A DNA stretch of 64,000 nucleotides from Triticum aestivum (taxonomy: Eukaryota; Streptophyta; Magnoliopsida; Poales; Poaceae), in contig NC_057811.1 of the NCBI RefSeq assembly GCF_018294505.1, positions 29,596,618-29,660,617 on the forward strand, in the 5' to 3' direction. The notes under the pieces were generated by a model. That model searched no databases, had not been told where the DNA came from, and saw only the letters and a list, made by a program, of their open reading frames with translations. Each line of letters opens with the position of its first letter. The stretch's first letter is position 1. Below are positions 54,286 to 64,000 of the stretch, piece by piece. The position numbers and the translations under genes were made by a program.

Positions 54286-54747
54286 GAACTTTTCAAAGGT
54301 TTCAGACTTGTGTTTCATTAGGTAGACATATCCATATCTACTTAAATCATCAGTGAGAGTGAGAACATAACGATATCCTCCGCGAGCCTCAACACTCATT
54401 GGACCGCACACATCGGTATGTATGATTTCCAATAAGTTGGTTGCTCGCTCCATTGTTCCGGAGAACGGAGTCTTGGTCATCTTACCCATGAGGCATGGTT
54501 CGCACGTGTCAAATGATTCGTAATCAAGAGACTCCAAAAGTCCATCTGCATGGAGCTTCTTCATGCGCTTGACACCAATGTGACCAAGGCGGCAGTGCCA
54601 CAAGTATGTGGGACTATCGTTATCAACCTTACATCTTTTGGTATTCACACTATGAACATGTGTAACATCACGTTCGAGATTCATCAAAAATAAACCATTG
54701 ACCAGCGGGGCTGACCATAAAACAGTTCTCTCAAATAAATAGAACAA
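54241..54747 (-). pseudogene. Copia-2 integrase N-terminal part
   Basis: Holds the HHCC zinc region (WHCRLGHIGVKRM, CEPCLMGK) and HTDVCGPM. It begins after a one-base loss near 54714 (CAGCC where copia-1 has CATGCC) and ends in a new frame after a one-base loss near 54283 (CAAGAATTT where copia-1 has CAAGGAATTT). Confidence 0.88.
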
Positions 54748-55913
54748 CCATTATTCTCGGATTTAAATGAGTAGCCATCTCGAATTAAACGAGATCCAGA
54801 TACAATGTTCATGCTCAAAGCTGGCACTAAATAACAATTATTGAGGTTTAAAACTAATCCCGTAGGGAGATGCAGAGGTAGCGTGTCGACGGCGATCACA
54901 TCGACCTTGGAACCATTCCCGACGCGCATCGTCACCTCGTCCTTCGCCAGTCTCCGTTTATTCCGTAGTTCCTGTTTTGAGTTACAAATATGAGCAACCG
55001 CACCGGTATCAAATACCCAGGAGCTACTACGAGTACTGGTAAGGTACACATCAATTACTAGTATATCACATATACCTTGGGTGTTGCCGGCCTTCTTCTT
55101 GTCTGCTAAGTATTTGGGGCAGTTCCGCTTCCAGTGACCACTTCCCTTGCAATAAAAGCACTCAGTCTCGTGCTTGGGTCCATTCTTTGACTTCTTCCCG
55201 GTAACTGGCTTACCGGGCGCGGCAACTCCCTTGCCGTCCTTCTTGAAGTTCTTCTTACCCTTTCCCTTCTTGAACTTAGTGGTTTTATTCACCATCAACA
55301 CTTGATGTTCTTTTCTGATCTCTACCTCAGCTGATTTTAGCATTGAATATACCTCGAGAATGGTCTTTTCCATCCCCTGCATATTGTAGTTCATCACAAA
55401 GCTCTTGTAGCTTGGTGGAAGCGACTGGAGGATTCTGTCAATGACCGCGTCATCCGGGAGATTAACTCCCAGCTGAGACAAGTGGTTGTGCAACCCAGAC
55501 ATTCTGAGTATGTGCTCACTAACAGAACTGTTCTCCTCCATTTTACAGCTGAAGAACTTGTCGGAGACATCATATCTTTCGACCCGGGCATGAGCTTGAA
55601 AAACCAGTTTCAGCTCCTCGAACATCTCATATGCTCCATGTTTCTCAAAACGCTTTTGGAGACCCGGTTCTAAGCTGTAAAGCATGCCGCACTGAACGAG
55701 GGAGTAATCATCAGCACGCTGCTGCCAAGCGTTCATAACGTCTTGGTTCTCAGGGATTGGTGCTTCACCTAGCGGTGCTTCTAAGACATAATCTTTCTTG
55801 GCTGCTATGAGGATGATCCTTAGGTTCCGGACCCAGTCCGTATAGTTGCTGCCATCATCTTTCAGCTTGGTTTTCTCTAGGAACGCGTTGAAATTGAGGA
55901 CAACGTGGGCCAT
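54684..55913 (-). pseudogene. gag-pol: Copia-2 gag and protease
   Basis: 409-codon ORF from ATG 55913: gag, CCHC knuckle CFYCKGSGHWKRNC, protease WVFDTGAVAHIC. It runs out of frame near 54714 and stops at 54684. It is otherwise colinear with copia-1, with a few substitutions. Confidence 0.9.
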
Positions 55914-57211
55914 TTGATCTACAATACATAGTGTAAAGATTTAGACTAAGTTCATGATAATTAAGTTCATATAATCAAATTATTTAATGAACTCCCACTC
56001 AGATAGACATCCCTCTAGTCATCTAAGTGAAACATGATCCGAATTCGACTAGGCCGTGTCCGATCATCACGTGAGACGGACTAGTCAAGATCGGTGAACA
56101 TCTCCATGTTGATCGTATCTTCTATACGACTCATGCTCGACCTTTCGGTCCTCCGTGTTCCGAGGCCATGTATGTACATGCTAGGCTCGTCAAGTGAACC
56201 TAAGTGTATTGCGTGTGTTCCGAGGCCATGTCTGTACATGCTAGGCTCGTCAACACCCGTTGTATTCGAACGTTAGAATCTATCACACCCGATCATCACG
56301 TGGTGCTTTGAAACAACGAACCTTCGCAACGGTGCACAGTTAGGGTGAACACTTTCTTGAAATTATTATAAGGGATCATCCTACTTGCTACCGTCGTCCT
56401 AAGCAAATAAGATGCAAAAACATGATAAACATCACATGCAATCAAATAGTGACATGATATGGCCAATATCATCATGCTCCTTTGATCTCCATCTTCGGGG
56501 CACCATGATCATCTTTGTCACCGGCATGACACCATGATCTCCATCATCATGATCTCCATCATTGTGTCTTCATGAAGTCGTCACGCCAACGATTACTTCT
56601 ACTTCTATGGCTAACGCGTTTAGCAATAAAGTAAAGTAATTTACATGGCGTTTATTTAATGACACGCAGGTCATACAAAATAATAAAGACAACTCCTATG
56701 GCTCCTGCCGGTTGTCATACTCATCGACATGCAAGTTGTGATTCCTATTACAAGAATATGATCAATCTCATACATCACATATATCATTCATCACATCTTC
56801 TGGCCATATCACATCACATAGCACTTGCTGCAAAAACAAGTTAGACGTCCTCTAATTGTTGTTGCAAGTTTTTACGTGGTTCGTAGGTTTCTAGCAAGAA
56901 CGTTTTCTTACCTACGTATGACCACAACATGATTTGCCAATTTCTATTTACCCTTCATAAGGACCCTTTTCATCGAATCCGTTCCGACTAAAGTAGGAGA
57001 GACAGACACCCGCTAGCCACCTTATGCAACTTGTGCATGTCAGTCGGTGGAACCAGTCTCACGTAAGCGTACGTGTAAGGTCGGTTCGGGCCGCTTCATC
57101 CTACAATGCCGCCGAAACAAGAAACGACTAGTAGCGGCAAGAAGAATTGGCAAACTCAACGCCCACAACTGCTTTGTGTTCTACTCATGCATAGTAACTA
57201 CGCATAGGCCT

Positions 57212-57225
57212 GGCTCATGATGCCA
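57212..57225 (-). promoter_or_regulatory. Primer binding site of copia-2
   Basis: Inverse of TGGCATCATGAGCC, one base inside the 5' LTR, as in copia-1. Confidence 0.6.
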
Positions 57226-57226
57226 C

Positions 57227-58950
57227 TGTTGGGAATCGTAGCATAATTTTAAAATTTTCCTACGTTCACCAAGATGCATCTATGGAGTGTACTAGCAACG
57301 AGGGGAAGGGAGTGCATCTACATACCCTTGTAGATCGCGAGCGGAAGCGTTCCAATGAACGTGGATGACGGAGTCGTACTCGCCGTCATCCAAATCACCG
57401 ATGACCGAGTGCCGAACGGACGGCACCTCCGCGTTCAACACACGTACGGTGCAGCGAGGTCTCCTCCTTCTTGATCCAGCAAGGGGGAAGGAGAGGTTGA
57501 TGGAGATCCAGCAGCACGACGGCGTGGTGGTGGATGTAGCGGGTCTCGTGCAGGGCATCGCCGAGCTTCTACGAGAGAGAGAGAGGTGTTGCAGGGGAGG
57601 AGGGAGGCGCCCAAGGCTGTTGTGTGCTGCCCTCCCTCCCCCCCTTTATATAGGCCCCCTGGGGGGGGCGCCGGCCCTGGAGATCAGATCCAAGGGGGGG
57701 GGGGGCGGCGGCCAAGTGGGGGGAAGGGGTTGCCTTGCCCCCCAAGGCAAGGGGGAACTCCCCCCCCCTAGGGTTCCCAACCCTAGGCGCATGGGGGGAG
57801 GCCCAAGGGGGGCGCCCCAGCCCACTAGGGGCTGGTTCCCTTCCACTTTCAGCCCACGGGGCCCTCCGGGACAGGTGGCCCCACCCGGTGGACCCCCGGG
57901 ACCCTTCCGGTGGTCCCGGTACAATACCGATAACCCCCGAAACTTTCCCGGTGGCCGAAACTGGACTTCCTATATATAATTCTTCACCTCCGGACCATTC
58001 CGGAACCTCTCGTGACGTCCGGGATCTCATCCGGGACTCCGAACAACTTTCGGGTTTCCGCATACATATATCTCTACAACCCTAGCGTCACCGGACCTTA
58101 AGTTTGTAGACCCTACGGGTTCGGGAGACATGCAGACATGACCGAGACGCCTCTCCGGTCAATAACCAACAGCGGGATCTGGATACCCATGTTGGCTCCC
58201 ACATGTTCCACGATGATCTCATCGGATGAACCACGGTGTCGAGGATTCAATCAATCCCGTATACAATTCCCTTTGTCAATCGGTATGTTACTTGCCCGAA
58301 TTCGATCGTCGGTATCCCAATACCTTGTTCAATCTCGTTACCGGCAAGTCTCTTTACTCGTACCGCAATGCATGATCCCGTGACTAACGCCTTAGTCACA
58401 TTGAGCTCATTATGATGATGCATTATCGAGTGGGCCCAGAGATACCTCTCCGTCATACGGAGTGACAAATCCCAGTCTCGATCCGTGCCAACCCAACAGA
58501 CACTTTCGGAGATACCCGTAGTGCACCTTTATAGTCACCCAGTTACGTTGTGACGTTTGGCACACCCAAAGCACTCCTACGGTATCCGGGAGTTGCACGA
58601 TCTCATGGTCTAAGGAAAAGATACTTGACATTGGAAAAGCTCTAGCAAACGAAACTACACGATCTTTTATGCTATGCTTAGGATTGGGTCTTGTCCATCA
58701 CATCATTCTCCTAATGATGTGATCCCGTTATCAATGACATCCAATGTCCATAGTCAGGAAACCATGACTATCTGTTGATCAACGAGCTAGTCAACTAGAG
58801 GCTTACTAGGGACAGGTTGTGGTCTATGTATTCACACATGTATTACGATTTCCGGACAATACAATTATAGCATGAATAATAGACAATTACCATGAACCAA
58901 GAAATATAATAATAACCATTTATTATTGCCTCTAGGGCATATTTCCAACA
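57227..58950 (-). repeat. 5' LTR of copia-2
   Basis: 1724 bp, TGTTGGAAATATGCC... on the minus strand, with a TATATAAA box at 57652-57645 (minus). Confidence 0.92.
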
Positions 58951-58955
58951 GTCAC

Positions 58956-59354
58956 CGCCAACTTCAGGATCAAGTGCGCCGCCAAGAGCCCACAAGGGCC
59001 ATCAGACGGCTCCATGCACGAAGATCCAAGAGATGCCTGGTGAGCCACCGTTCATCCATGTAAGCATGCATCATGTACCTTCGTATGTGCTTGATACATG
59101 CAAATGAGATGCCTTTCAGCCACGATCTGGAGTCCCTACATCGTCCGCCAAAGGTGGAGACACCGCACGAGAAGCTGCGAGCCTGCGACTTGAAGCCGTT
59201 GATCGACCACTTGACCCTGACAAGATCACAGGCCGCCATGCAGCTCATATCCCGGGCGACGCCGGCCCACCACGCAGCACATCTGCCACATACGCATCCG
59301 CCGCCGCTGCACGTAGAATGACTCCTCGCCGTCGCCGTCGGCCGCAGGGACCTT
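58956..59354. other. Flank of copia-2; possible LINE-like part 3, no gene seen
   Basis: Follows the GTCAC target copy. GC-rich with a 169-codon minus ORF (59479-58970) that has no recognisable domain and is overlapped by a plus ORF. It ends where the duplicated segment copy B begins. Confidence 0.35.
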
Positions 59355-59555
59355 TCAAGCAATCTAGGTACATGGTCTCTGAATAAAATTGATACCCTGC
59401 ATATGTGTTGGCTGATGGATGTGTGGAAGAGCGATGTCAAGGGAACTTCATGTATTTGGCTGGGTGTACATGGCCACACACTGATTTCAGATTTCAGAGT
59501 AAATTACAAACATAAATTTAGAGAAGACCGAAATGATTGATTAGCTAATACATAT
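59355..59555 (+). repeat. Copy B of the ~210-bp duplicated segment
   Basis: Same blocks and orientation as 28998-29210. It lacks a short stretch (CAGGGGTTCC...) and has a 17-bp insertion (TTGGCTGATGGATGTG) compared with copy A. Confidence 0.75.
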
Positions 59556-59562
59556 CTGTTGT

Positions 59563-59590
59563 GCTAATTCTCAGTTGACTGAGAATTAGC
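59563..59590. repeat. Perfect 13-bp-arm palindrome
   Basis: GCTAATTCTCAGT TG ACTGAGAATTAGC. It stands at the end of the duplicated segment and may be the tip of a MITE; no further element structure is seen. Confidence 0.7.
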
Positions 59591-60363
59591 TATGTGACTC
59601 ACAGTCGACCAGATTTATTGTACGATGTGACTTATATTTGTTTTGTCGCTGAGGTATCCGGAAAGCACAAAATGTACAGGGCTTTGTCCCTGGCAGAGCG
59701 TGCCTTCTACAGGGCTTAGCTTTCGTATCTGGGCCGTTGGCTGTGCTTTGCAGTCCTTTCAAATTTTTCTTTGCTGTTTTTTATTTTCTCATAGGTCTCA
59801 CATGTAAACATTTTGTTTTTTCTTTGTTTTTTTATTGGACTTGTGTGTACAGTATGTAGCTCACTGGGGCATCCACTTTGAGGGGTAAAACATGTTCTTC
59901 TTCCTTTGGTTTATCCAGTGGGCAACATAATTAAAGCCAGGAGCTGAGTTTGCATATAACTAAAAAAAAAGTACGTGTATCCGTTGGTGAAAACCGAATT
60001 TCGAAAATTTCTCAAACTATAGAATGGGATTTGCGTAGTAATACTTGTTGTTGCACGTTCGTACGGTGTGATCAAAACTGTACAAAAATCTTACCAAAAA
60101 ATTTGGTAGATCCTGCGTGTGCCTCCTTTGCTGCAGACGGATGACACCGTCTGGATGTTGTCGTGTCGCGCTAATGGACGTTTTGGTGGACACCTTTCAG
60201 CTGCCGTCGGGGTAACACCGTTTGGGTGTTGCCATTATCAGATGCGGGGTCGAGACAGACCAGCCCATTTTCTCGACAAAAGAAAAAACAGACCATATCC
60301 TCGCCACTCTCTCTGTCGTTCCCCTTTCTCTCGCCGCCGGTGCCACCACGCTGCCGCGCCGCC
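59591..60363. other. Upstream region of the mTERF gene; no other gene seen
   Basis: T-rich then mixed. A CTCTCTCTGTCGTTCCCCTT pyrimidine stretch at 60308-60327 and CGCCGCC just before the ATG look like the mTERF 5' leader. No clear TATA box. Confidence 0.4.
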
Positions 60364-61470
60364 ATGCTCCGCCTCCGAAGCTGCGTCCTCACCCACCTCC
60401 GTCTCTCCTCTACACCGCCTCCTCTCCGCCGCAGCGCCCGCTGCCCCCCGCATTTCTCCAAACCCCAGCTTCGCCGTCGAGGACTACCTCGTCGCCACCT
60501 GCCCGCCAAGCTCCCCCACCTCAAGCCGCCCGCTAATCCCGACGCCGTGCTCGCCTTTCTCGCCGGCCTCGGACTCTCCAGCGCCGACGCCGCCGCCCTC
60601 GTCGTCAGGGACCCCAAGCTCCTCTGCGCCAGAGTGGAAAAAACGCTGGCGCCCGTCGTCATCGGGCTCACCGGCCTTGGCCTGTCGCGTTCTGAAATCA
60701 CGCGGCTCGCCTTGCTCGCCGACGACGCATTCCGCAAAAAAGCCATTGTCTCCAAGCTGCACTACTACATGGGCGTCTTCGGATCCACGGACACCTTCTT
60801 CCGGGTGATGAAGTGCTGCAATGTCCTCTCATACAGCCTCGAGAGGGTGGTCAAGCCCAATGTTGCATACCTGCGAGAGTGTGGGTTACGAGATTGCGAT
60901 ATTGCCAAATTGTGCCTCCAAAGACCGAGGATAATCATCACCAACCCGGAGCGTGTCCAGGAGATGGTGGGATGCGCTGAAAGCATCGGTGTACCCCGTT
61001 ACTCTGGGATGTTCAGGCACGCGCTGAATGCTGTTGCATCTTTCAGCAAGGAGGAGATCGCAGCCAGGGTGGAGCACTTGAAGAACACGTTCACGTGGAC
61101 GGATGCTGAGGTGAGCATTGCTGTTTCTAAGGCCCCATTGCTGCTGAATAGGTCCAAGGAATCGTTGCAGCGCAGGTCTGAGTTCCTCATCTCCGAGGTG
61201 GGCTTGGAACCGTCGTACATTGCTCATCGACCCGTAATGCTCGGTCTCAGCCTAGAAGGCCGGCTCATGCCCAGGTACTATGCTGTAAAGTTTCTCAAGG
61301 AAAATGGATTGCTCAGGCATGGCCCGAGCTACGACACAATTATCAAGTTGACCGAGAAGGCATTCAGGAAGCAGTTCATATGCCCTCATGAGGAAGCTGC
61401 ACCGCACCTCGCAGAAGACTATGATGTCGCTTGTAAGGGGGAAGTGCCGACTAATTTCAGATTCACATAA
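60364..61470 (+). CDS. mTERF-family protein (organelle transcription termination factor-like)
   Basis: 368 residues from ATG 60364, chosen for its CGCCGCCATG context; the frame is open back to 60226, adding 46 leader-like residues. mTERF proteins bind organellar nucleic acid through tandem three-helix motifs. Repeats run from about residue 60 to 340: LAFLAGLGLSSADAAALVV, VIGLTGLGLSRSEITRLAL, VAYLRECGLRDCDIAKLCL, AESIGVPRYSGMFRHAL, DAEVSIAVSKAPLLLNRS, LISEVGLEPSYIAHRPVML. The C-terminus (EAAPHLAEDYDVACKGEVP) is typical of the expanded grass mTERF group. In the first 50 residues two indels cancel: between about 60416 and 60500 the +2 frame codes for NPSFAVEDYLVATC, the usual family sequence, while the actual frame gives Arg-rich unrelated residues. 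The rest is uninterrupted. Probably organelle-targeted, but the altered N-terminus leaves targeting uncertain. Confidence 0.85.
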   Translation: MLRLRSCVLTHLRLSSTPPPLRRSARCPPHFSKPQLRRRGLPRRHLPAKLPHLKPPANPDAVLAFLAGLGLSSADAAALVVRDPKLLCARVEKTLAPVVIGLTGLGLSRSEITRLALLADDAFRKKAIVSKLHYYMGVFGSTDTFFRVMKCCNVLSYSLERVVKPNVAYLRECGLRDCDIAKLCLQRPRIIITNPERVQEMVGCAESIGVPRYSGMFRHALNAVASFSKEEIAARVEHLKNTFTWTDAEVSIAVSKAPLLLNRSKESLQRRSEFLISEVGLEPSYIAHRPVMLGLSLEGRLMPRYYAVKFLKENGLLRHGPSYDTIIKLTEKAFRKQFICPHEEAAPHLAEDYDVACKGEVPTNFRFT

Positions 61471-63815
61471 GCCAAGAACGGGATATGATGTAACTGTGCT
61501 GGTTGTCCGCTGCTGTATGTCTGTTAGATGCTGGTTGGTCGTTGCTAACATGTGATGAAACTGATAATTTGATCTCTGAATACTGGTATGTAATGTCATC
61601 ACTCAGCAGAGAAGAAACCATGGATTGGTTATGAACTTTTTCGTCCTCATTCATGTTATAGTCACACCTGTTGGAACTAAGTAAGTGTCAGATCAGGCCA
61701 TTCTGCAATGCATTAAAGTTTCAGTTTTCAAGTTAGTTGCTGGTGCATTGAGACAATTACCCACAGTAAGCATGTGGTAATGTACTTCATGTGGATAATC
61801 GGAGCATCGGTCAGATGCCGGTCACAAATTTTGGTAAATAGTCTTTTTGAAATCAGTGTAGGGGATGTTGCCTCCTGGTGTTAGCTCTTCCTATGTAGGT
61901 TCCAGGGTCAATTCACCTGTCTTTAGCTTAATCTATTTTTCAATTATGGTTTGCTCATCTGCAGATTCATAGTGACCCCCTGCAAAAAGAAAAAAAGGGA
62001 TTCACAGTGATCCATTTTTTTTTTTTTTGCTTTAACTAACTAATATAGATGTATGCATTCAACTATGAGAAGTGTCTGGAAGTGGATTCTCCTTTAGTTG
62101 GATCAGAGGTAACAATTTTGGAGCAAGTGGTCATATTGGAAATACCTTCTGGGCCGCAGGATGAAATGTGCAGGGCTCATATCTGTACAGGTTATCTGCT
62201 AAAGGGAGATGCTCAGTTTACTAAACATCGAACTCTCACATGGAGGAGAGTTGTCATTGTTTAAGTTTAAGCTAGCTCTTCTTTAGTTTGGCTAAAACTG
62301 AGTGCTTAATTTATTTCTTTGGTTGGTGTGACTGAATATAGGCACGAAACAGTTGGTATCATGTACATCCATACTCCGAATACATGGTCTGAATATCTGC
62401 AGAGACTGCAGGTTCTTAATTACTCCCCCCTAGTATTCTTGTTTGTTCTAAATGGTGCACATAATCTGCTAGCTGTTTTGGGGCACATTACTTCTAACTG
62501 ATCACATAATCTGTACTTGAATTAGTTTCTGACATCTTGGGTGTTCATCTAGAGAAAGATATCATTGAAGTTCATTGACGGATAGTAAAATTTGATACCT
62601 GTGTCTGTTTGATTTTTGCAAGGGAAACTAAAGGATTTGAACCATGTTTGATCTGTAAACACAAAGAACTCCAGTACTTTCTTTAACCTCCAAAGTAACT
62701 GCCAAAGAGTGCTAGAATTAGTTTAACTTCTAAGGCAGATAGGCTGTAGTTGTCATGGTCTGTTTTTTGTAACAAAGTAAACATTTCAGACTTTCAGTGC
62801 TGGCCTTACTTTAAGCTATCATACATCAATGTTTGATACGTGTTGTTAATGCTCTACTTATTTTACTTGTCAATGCAGGCTTATGGAAAGGCTCCCGGGG
62901 TGAAGAATTGGTTTTGTTGGAGATGGACCTTAAAGGTGCGCCCATGTTCAACTGCCAATTATTTGTTGTTTTCAGTAAGACACAACCCTGTTGAAGTCTC
63001 ACAATGATTTTTCCTCCTAGGTTTCATTAAGATTTTGTCACCTTGTTGGCAATGATAAAGGCTATTTTTTTCGCAGTTCATGCGGTCAATCTATATGATT
63101 GATCATACACTTGAGTGTTTATATGTTTCATCAGGTTTGTCTGACATATGATGATATTACTTTGCTTTCTTGTTAGGAATTACTTTCCACAAGGAGTTGT
63201 CGATGGGGACAATTCGGCCTGCCTGCCTACTATTCGGAATTACTTTGTTCTGATAACTAATCAGTTTTAAGTGATTTCAGTGTGATAATTTTCTAAATAA
63301 GAAAGAAGTTATAGCACTGGATAGGTCGCCAGTCAGAGGTGGTGCTTGAAGGATCAGGCTGGTGAAGCGAACATTGTTCAGCCTACTGGTATGTGTCATT
63401 CTTCCAGCAAGCTGCGTCAGTTCCAAAATGAAGATTTGTTAAATTGTGAAAGGATGTTTTGTCTCAAACTGTATATGGTCTAAGATATACAATCATTTAT
63501 CGAAAAACACAGTAGTTTTCAGTTTTTGGTTTTGAATGGTGGTGGTGAACTGGTGGTACGTAGCTGAGATTTGTCTACTCGCTTACATAAATCAACACAT
63601 GTCGTTCCTATAGCATGCTTGAAATAATTTATTCATGCCTATATTTATCAGCACATTTGGCAGTTCTGGCTTTCGAGGTACAAATAACCCACTTGGCTGT
63701 TAATATTGTACTAGGTTGACGCGTGTGACCTGTCTTATGTTTTCTTACTTTTAGGTAATTTCATTCCAGATTTTAGTTTACGATTTCATCTGAGTGGGTA
63801 GACACATCAATTGAT
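61471..63815 (+). other. Downstream region of the mTERF gene with exon-like 3' pieces
   Basis: No second protein gene. Exon-like segments with splice signals lie at 62879-62934 (after TCAATGCAG, before AAAGGTG), 63177-63240 (after TTCTTGTTAG) and about 63325-63390 (before GGTATGTG). Their order and plus orientation suggest a spliced 3' UTR of the mTERF gene. ORF 62049-62264 (VDSPLVGSEVTILEQVVI) is unrecognised. The remaining sequence is AT-rich. Confidence 0.4.
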
Positions 63816-64000
63816 CAAATTTGTAAGATATGACAAACAGTATGCCAATAAAACCTCTCCTAAAAAAACAACAATGTGTAAGATGGTTGTCAACCGACCA
63901 AATATATACAAGAAGAAAACTATGCACTCCATCGATTCCTTGATCAAATTTCAAAGTGAATTACATTTACACACACGTCAGTCAAATGTGCCTTGATTGA
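63816..64000 (+). repeat. Dispersed repeat, copy 3 of 3 (runs to window end)
   Basis: GATATGACAAACAGTATGCC, CCAATAAAACCTCTC, then the same GTGCACTCCATC-like and TTCAAAGTGAATTACA blocks as at 38505-38727. The homology to copy 1 starts about 60 bp further upstream than that between copies 1 and 2. Confidence 0.8.

Larger units (their letters stand above)
50166..58950 (-). mobile_element. Full-length Ty1/copia retrotransposon, same family, minus strand (copia-2)
   Basis: LTRs 50166-51902 (3') and 57227-58950 (5'), target duplication GTCAC at 50161-50165 and 58951-58955. Same gene order and about 8.8 kb. LTRs differ by roughly ten substitutions by eye, plus length differences in GA and G/C runs. 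Tail to tail with copia-1, 871 bp apart. Two frameshifts differ from those of copia-1. Confidence 0.92.

Noticed and set aside
60119..60808. 229-residue plus ORF over the mTERF start
   Set aside because: Only its middle (60416-60500) matches the family; elsewhere it is Ser/Pro-rich out-of-frame sequence. It is evidence of the compensated frameshift, not a gene.
1..64000. tRNA, rRNA or other structural RNA genes
   Set aside because: No stretch with tRNA A/B boxes and cloverleaf pairing or rRNA-like sequence was noticed by eye; a covariance search would be decisive.

Overview
The window reads as repeat-rich nuclear DNA of a large-genome grass, most likely Triticeae (wheat, Aegilops, barley group). 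The reasons are two full-length Ty1/copia elements with about 1.7-kb LTRs of the Angela/BARE/WIS type, a CACTA end of the CACTACTAGGAAAA type, Mutator-like elements (MULEs), Stowaway-like MITEs, L1-type LINE pieces and a few GC-rich, intron-poor genes in a sea of transposons. The species and subgenome cannot be told from the sequence.

Layout: (1) 1-1137 is one end of a CACTA transposon that carries a small gene for an RNase H1-like (viroplasmin) domain plus a C-terminal membrane segment. It is inserted into a Ty3/gypsy element (1141-7432) of the dual-RNase-H (Tat-like) kind. That element has an otherwise open pol broken by three nonsense codons, an antisense gene with its own TATA box and leader intron, and a 3' LTR. 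(2) 7433-8236 is a GC-palindrome-rich repeat with a 147-bp hairpin. (3) 8530-10020 is an intact UDP-glycosyltransferase gene (UGT72-like). (4) 10108-13611 is a MULE with a 9-10 bp target duplication that holds a decayed FAR1-type transposase tail, itself split by a 359-bp solo LTR. (5) 13.6-17.8 kb is mostly non-coding, with a MITE and a LINE fragment. (6) 17847-19289 (minus) is an intact PPR protein gene. (7) 19.6-30.0 kb is decayed repeat: LINE fragments and an inverted pair of FAR1/MULE transposase fragments. (8) 30035-37901 is a near-complete MULE with a 10-bp target duplication, a MuDR-type transposase gene with visible introns and a few breaks, and a split GRF zinc-finger/tail-anchor accessory gene. 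(9) 38-40.5 kb is repeats. (10) 40571-49294 (plus) and 50166-58950 (minus) are two young copia elements, tail to tail, with perfect 5-bp target duplications, both inserted in what looks like one older LINE 3' end. (11) 60364-61470 is an intact mTERF-family gene with a compensated frameshift in its N-terminal region, followed by a long 3' region with exon-like pieces.

The three probable host genes are a cytosolic UDP-sugar glycosyltransferase and two predicted organelle-targeted nucleic-acid-binding proteins (PPR, mTERF). They do not form a pathway; they are islands between transposons. The most unusual biology is in the transposons: two unrelated DNA-transposon superfamilies each carry a small gene pairing a nucleic-acid-binding module with a C-terminal membrane anchor, and the large MULE has an end/internal repeat pattern that does not fit a simple insertion.
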